A model generated the notes under the pieces. It was given only the letters and a program-made list of their open reading frames with translations. It did no database searches and had not been told where the DNA came from. 59,192 nt of DNA. Origin: Dehalococcoidia bacterium (lineage in GTDB: Bacteria > Chloroflexota > Dehalococcoidia > UBA2979). A program made the translations under genes and the position numbers. Numbering within the stretch: position 1 is the stretch's first letter; each line of letters opens with the position of its first letter. Below, in pieces: positions 58,001-59,192 of this stretch. The stretch lies in NCBI GenBank assembly GCA_009379925.1, contig WHSU01000018.1, positions 1 through 59,192 of the forward strand. Direction: 5' to 3'.

Positions 58001-59192
58001 CTAGGTGTAAGCCCCGAGCGCACCGTAGAGCGCCTCGAGGAGGACGTTGCTCCTGGGATCACGCCATGAGCGGCCGGCCTGGTTGCAGACGAAGGCGAAG
58101 CCGAGGCGACGCTCGGGGTCCGCGAGGGCGACGACGGCGCCGTTGCCGTAGTGGCCGAACGTGCGTTCCCCGGGGCCCATGGCCCGCTCCGGGAACGTGA
58201 GCATGAAGCCGAGCCCGAAGCGCGTCGGCCGGCCGAGCACGAGGTCGGTGCCGAACGACTCGACCTGGGTCGCCCGCTCGATGGTCTCGGGGCGCAGGAG
58301 CGCCGCGCCACCGACCGACCCGCCGCAGGCGAGCGCGCCGAAGATGCGCGCGAGCGAGCGGGCGTTCGAGTACGGATTCGTCGAGGGGAACTCGGCGGCG
58401 CGCCAGGCGCGCTCGCCCTCGGGCGTGTTGCGCCACGGCAGACCCGGCGGATTGCGGTACGCGAGCACGCGGGCGAGGTCGATACCGTCGAGCGTGGCCG
58501 GGTCGCGGTCGAGCCACGGACGCTGCGACTCGACCACCTCACCGGGCGGCGGACGGTAGCCGATCCAGTCGGCGCAGCGCTCGTCGTCCTCGACCGCCAC
58601 GCCGATGTGGAACTCGACGCCGAGGGGCCCGGCGACTTCTTCGCGGATGTAGCCGCCGGGCTTGCGCCCGTCGACACGCCGCATCACCTCGCCGAGCAGG
58701 AATCCGATCGTGTTCACGTGGTAGCCGTGCGCCGTGCCGGGCTCCCACCACGGCGCCTGTTCGGCCAGCGCCTCGACCATCGTGTCCCAGGAAAGCAGGT
58801 TGGCGCCGGGAGGCAGCGGCTTGCGGATGGCGACGAGCCCGGCCTGGTGCGTGAGCAGGTGACGGACCGTCACGCGCTCCTTGCCGCCCTGCGCGAACTC
58901 CGGCCAGTAGCGCGCGACGGGCGCCTCGAGGTCCAGCGCCCCGCGCTCGACGAGCCGGAGCACGCTGATGGCCGTGAGGGCCTTACCCAGCGACCAGACC
59001 GCGCCCAGCGAGTCGCGCTGCCAGGGCCGTGTGCGCCCCTTGTCCAGCCATCCACCCCAGAGGTCAACGACAGGCTCACCATCGAGGGTGACGGCCACGG
59101 CCGCCCCCACGTCGCCGCGCTCGGCGAAGTTCTCCGCGAAGGCGCGTCGCACGGCCTCGAAGCGCGGATCGCAGTCGCCGTGGACATCGGGG
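58001..59192 (-). CDS. Beta-lactamase-fold serine hydrolase (EstB-like), start beyond the window
   Basis: The frame is open to the right edge and reads PDVHGDCDPRFEAVRRAFAE. In this esterase family VHG-CDPRF lies near the true N terminus, so only a few residues are missing. About 397 residues are visible. The active-site SxxK is in AVWSLGKALTAISVLRLV. A Tyr motif follows in HGYHVNTIGFLLGEVMRR and a His-Gly motif in FGHYGNGAVVALADP. It is a class C beta-lactamase-like esterase or peptidase with unknown substrate. The valine codon at 59152 (GTG) is an in-frame start that a caller might choose wrongly. Confidence 0.86.
   Translation of the reverse strand, partial: PDVHGDCDPRFEAVRRAFAENFAERGDVGAAVAVTLDGEPVVDLWGGWLDKGRTRPWQRDSLGAVWSLGKALTAISVLRLVERGALDLEAPVARYWPEFAQGGKERVTVRHLLTHQAGLVAIRKPLPPGANLLSWDTMVEALAEQAPWWEPGTAHGYHVNTIGFLLGEVMRRVDGRKPGGYIREEVAGPLGVEFHIGVAVEDDERCADWIGYRPPPGEVVESQRPWLDRDPATLDGIDLARVLAYRNPPGLPWRNTPEGERAWRAAEFPSTNPYSNARSLARIFGALACGGSVGGAALLRPETIERATQVESFGTDLVLGRPTRFGLGFMLTFPERAMGPGERTFGHYGNGAVVALADPERRLGFAFVCNQAGRSWRDPRSNVLLEALYGALGAYT

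Overview
The window is 59.2 kb of GC-rich bacterial chromosome holding about 50 genes and no rRNA, tRNA, CRISPR array, prophage or insertion sequence that I can see. The dcw order, the arsM and inositol-phosphate synthase genes, class II ribonucleotide reductase, malyl-CoA lyase and the lack of outer-membrane genes suggest a Chloroflexota-like, Dehalococcoidia-type monoderm. A high-GC actinobacterial relative is the main alternative. This placement is inference. No marker gene was compared with a database.

Region 1 (1-12.2 kb, minus strand) is a division and cell-wall cluster transcribed as mraZ-rsmH-ftsL-ftsI-murF-mraY-murD-ftsW-murG-murC-ddl, mostly with 1-4 bp stop/start overlaps. murE is missing between ftsI and murF. 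Region 2 (12.2-20.4 kb) holds nrdJ behind a LexA-type box, a DinB-like protein, a lower-GC membrane gene that looks transferred, and an arsenic locus. The arsenic locus is arsR divergent from a 31-residue peptide with three Cys-Cys pairs, arsM and an MFS transporter. Region 3 (20.4-25 kb) holds an MBL hydrolase, a DHA2-type MFS pump, the hicAB toxin-antitoxin pair, a PPOX-fold protein and a LysR regulator with a palindrome at its promoter.

Region 4 (25-31.5 kb) holds inositol-3-phosphate synthase with a C-terminal frameshift, a PatA/LpxL-like acyltransferase, NAD(P)HX repair, acpS, folD, terC, a VapC remnant and a NYN nuclease. Region 5 (31.5-43 kb) holds prfB with its programmed +1 frameshift, a membrane-anchored HEAAH peptidase, argS, trpS, gltA, a hydrolase, a lipoprotein and gatCA. 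Region 6 (43-59 kb) holds a methyltransferase, a class A PBP with two C-terminal Ig-like repeats, dxs, a HEWVH membrane protein, an RDD protein, malyl-CoA lyase, a beta-propeller lipoprotein, a SucCD-like ligase with a FixX-like ferredoxin, a CaCA antiporter and a beta-lactamase-fold hydrolase cut by the window end.

Two themes run across the window. A family of REP-like palindromes sits between genes and also, in frame, inside nrdJ and arsR. At least ten genes have a TAnnnT -10 element only 6-9 bp before the start codon, so leaderless transcripts are probably common in this genome. The most novel candidates are the Cys-pair peptide of the arsenic locus and the low-GC membrane gene.
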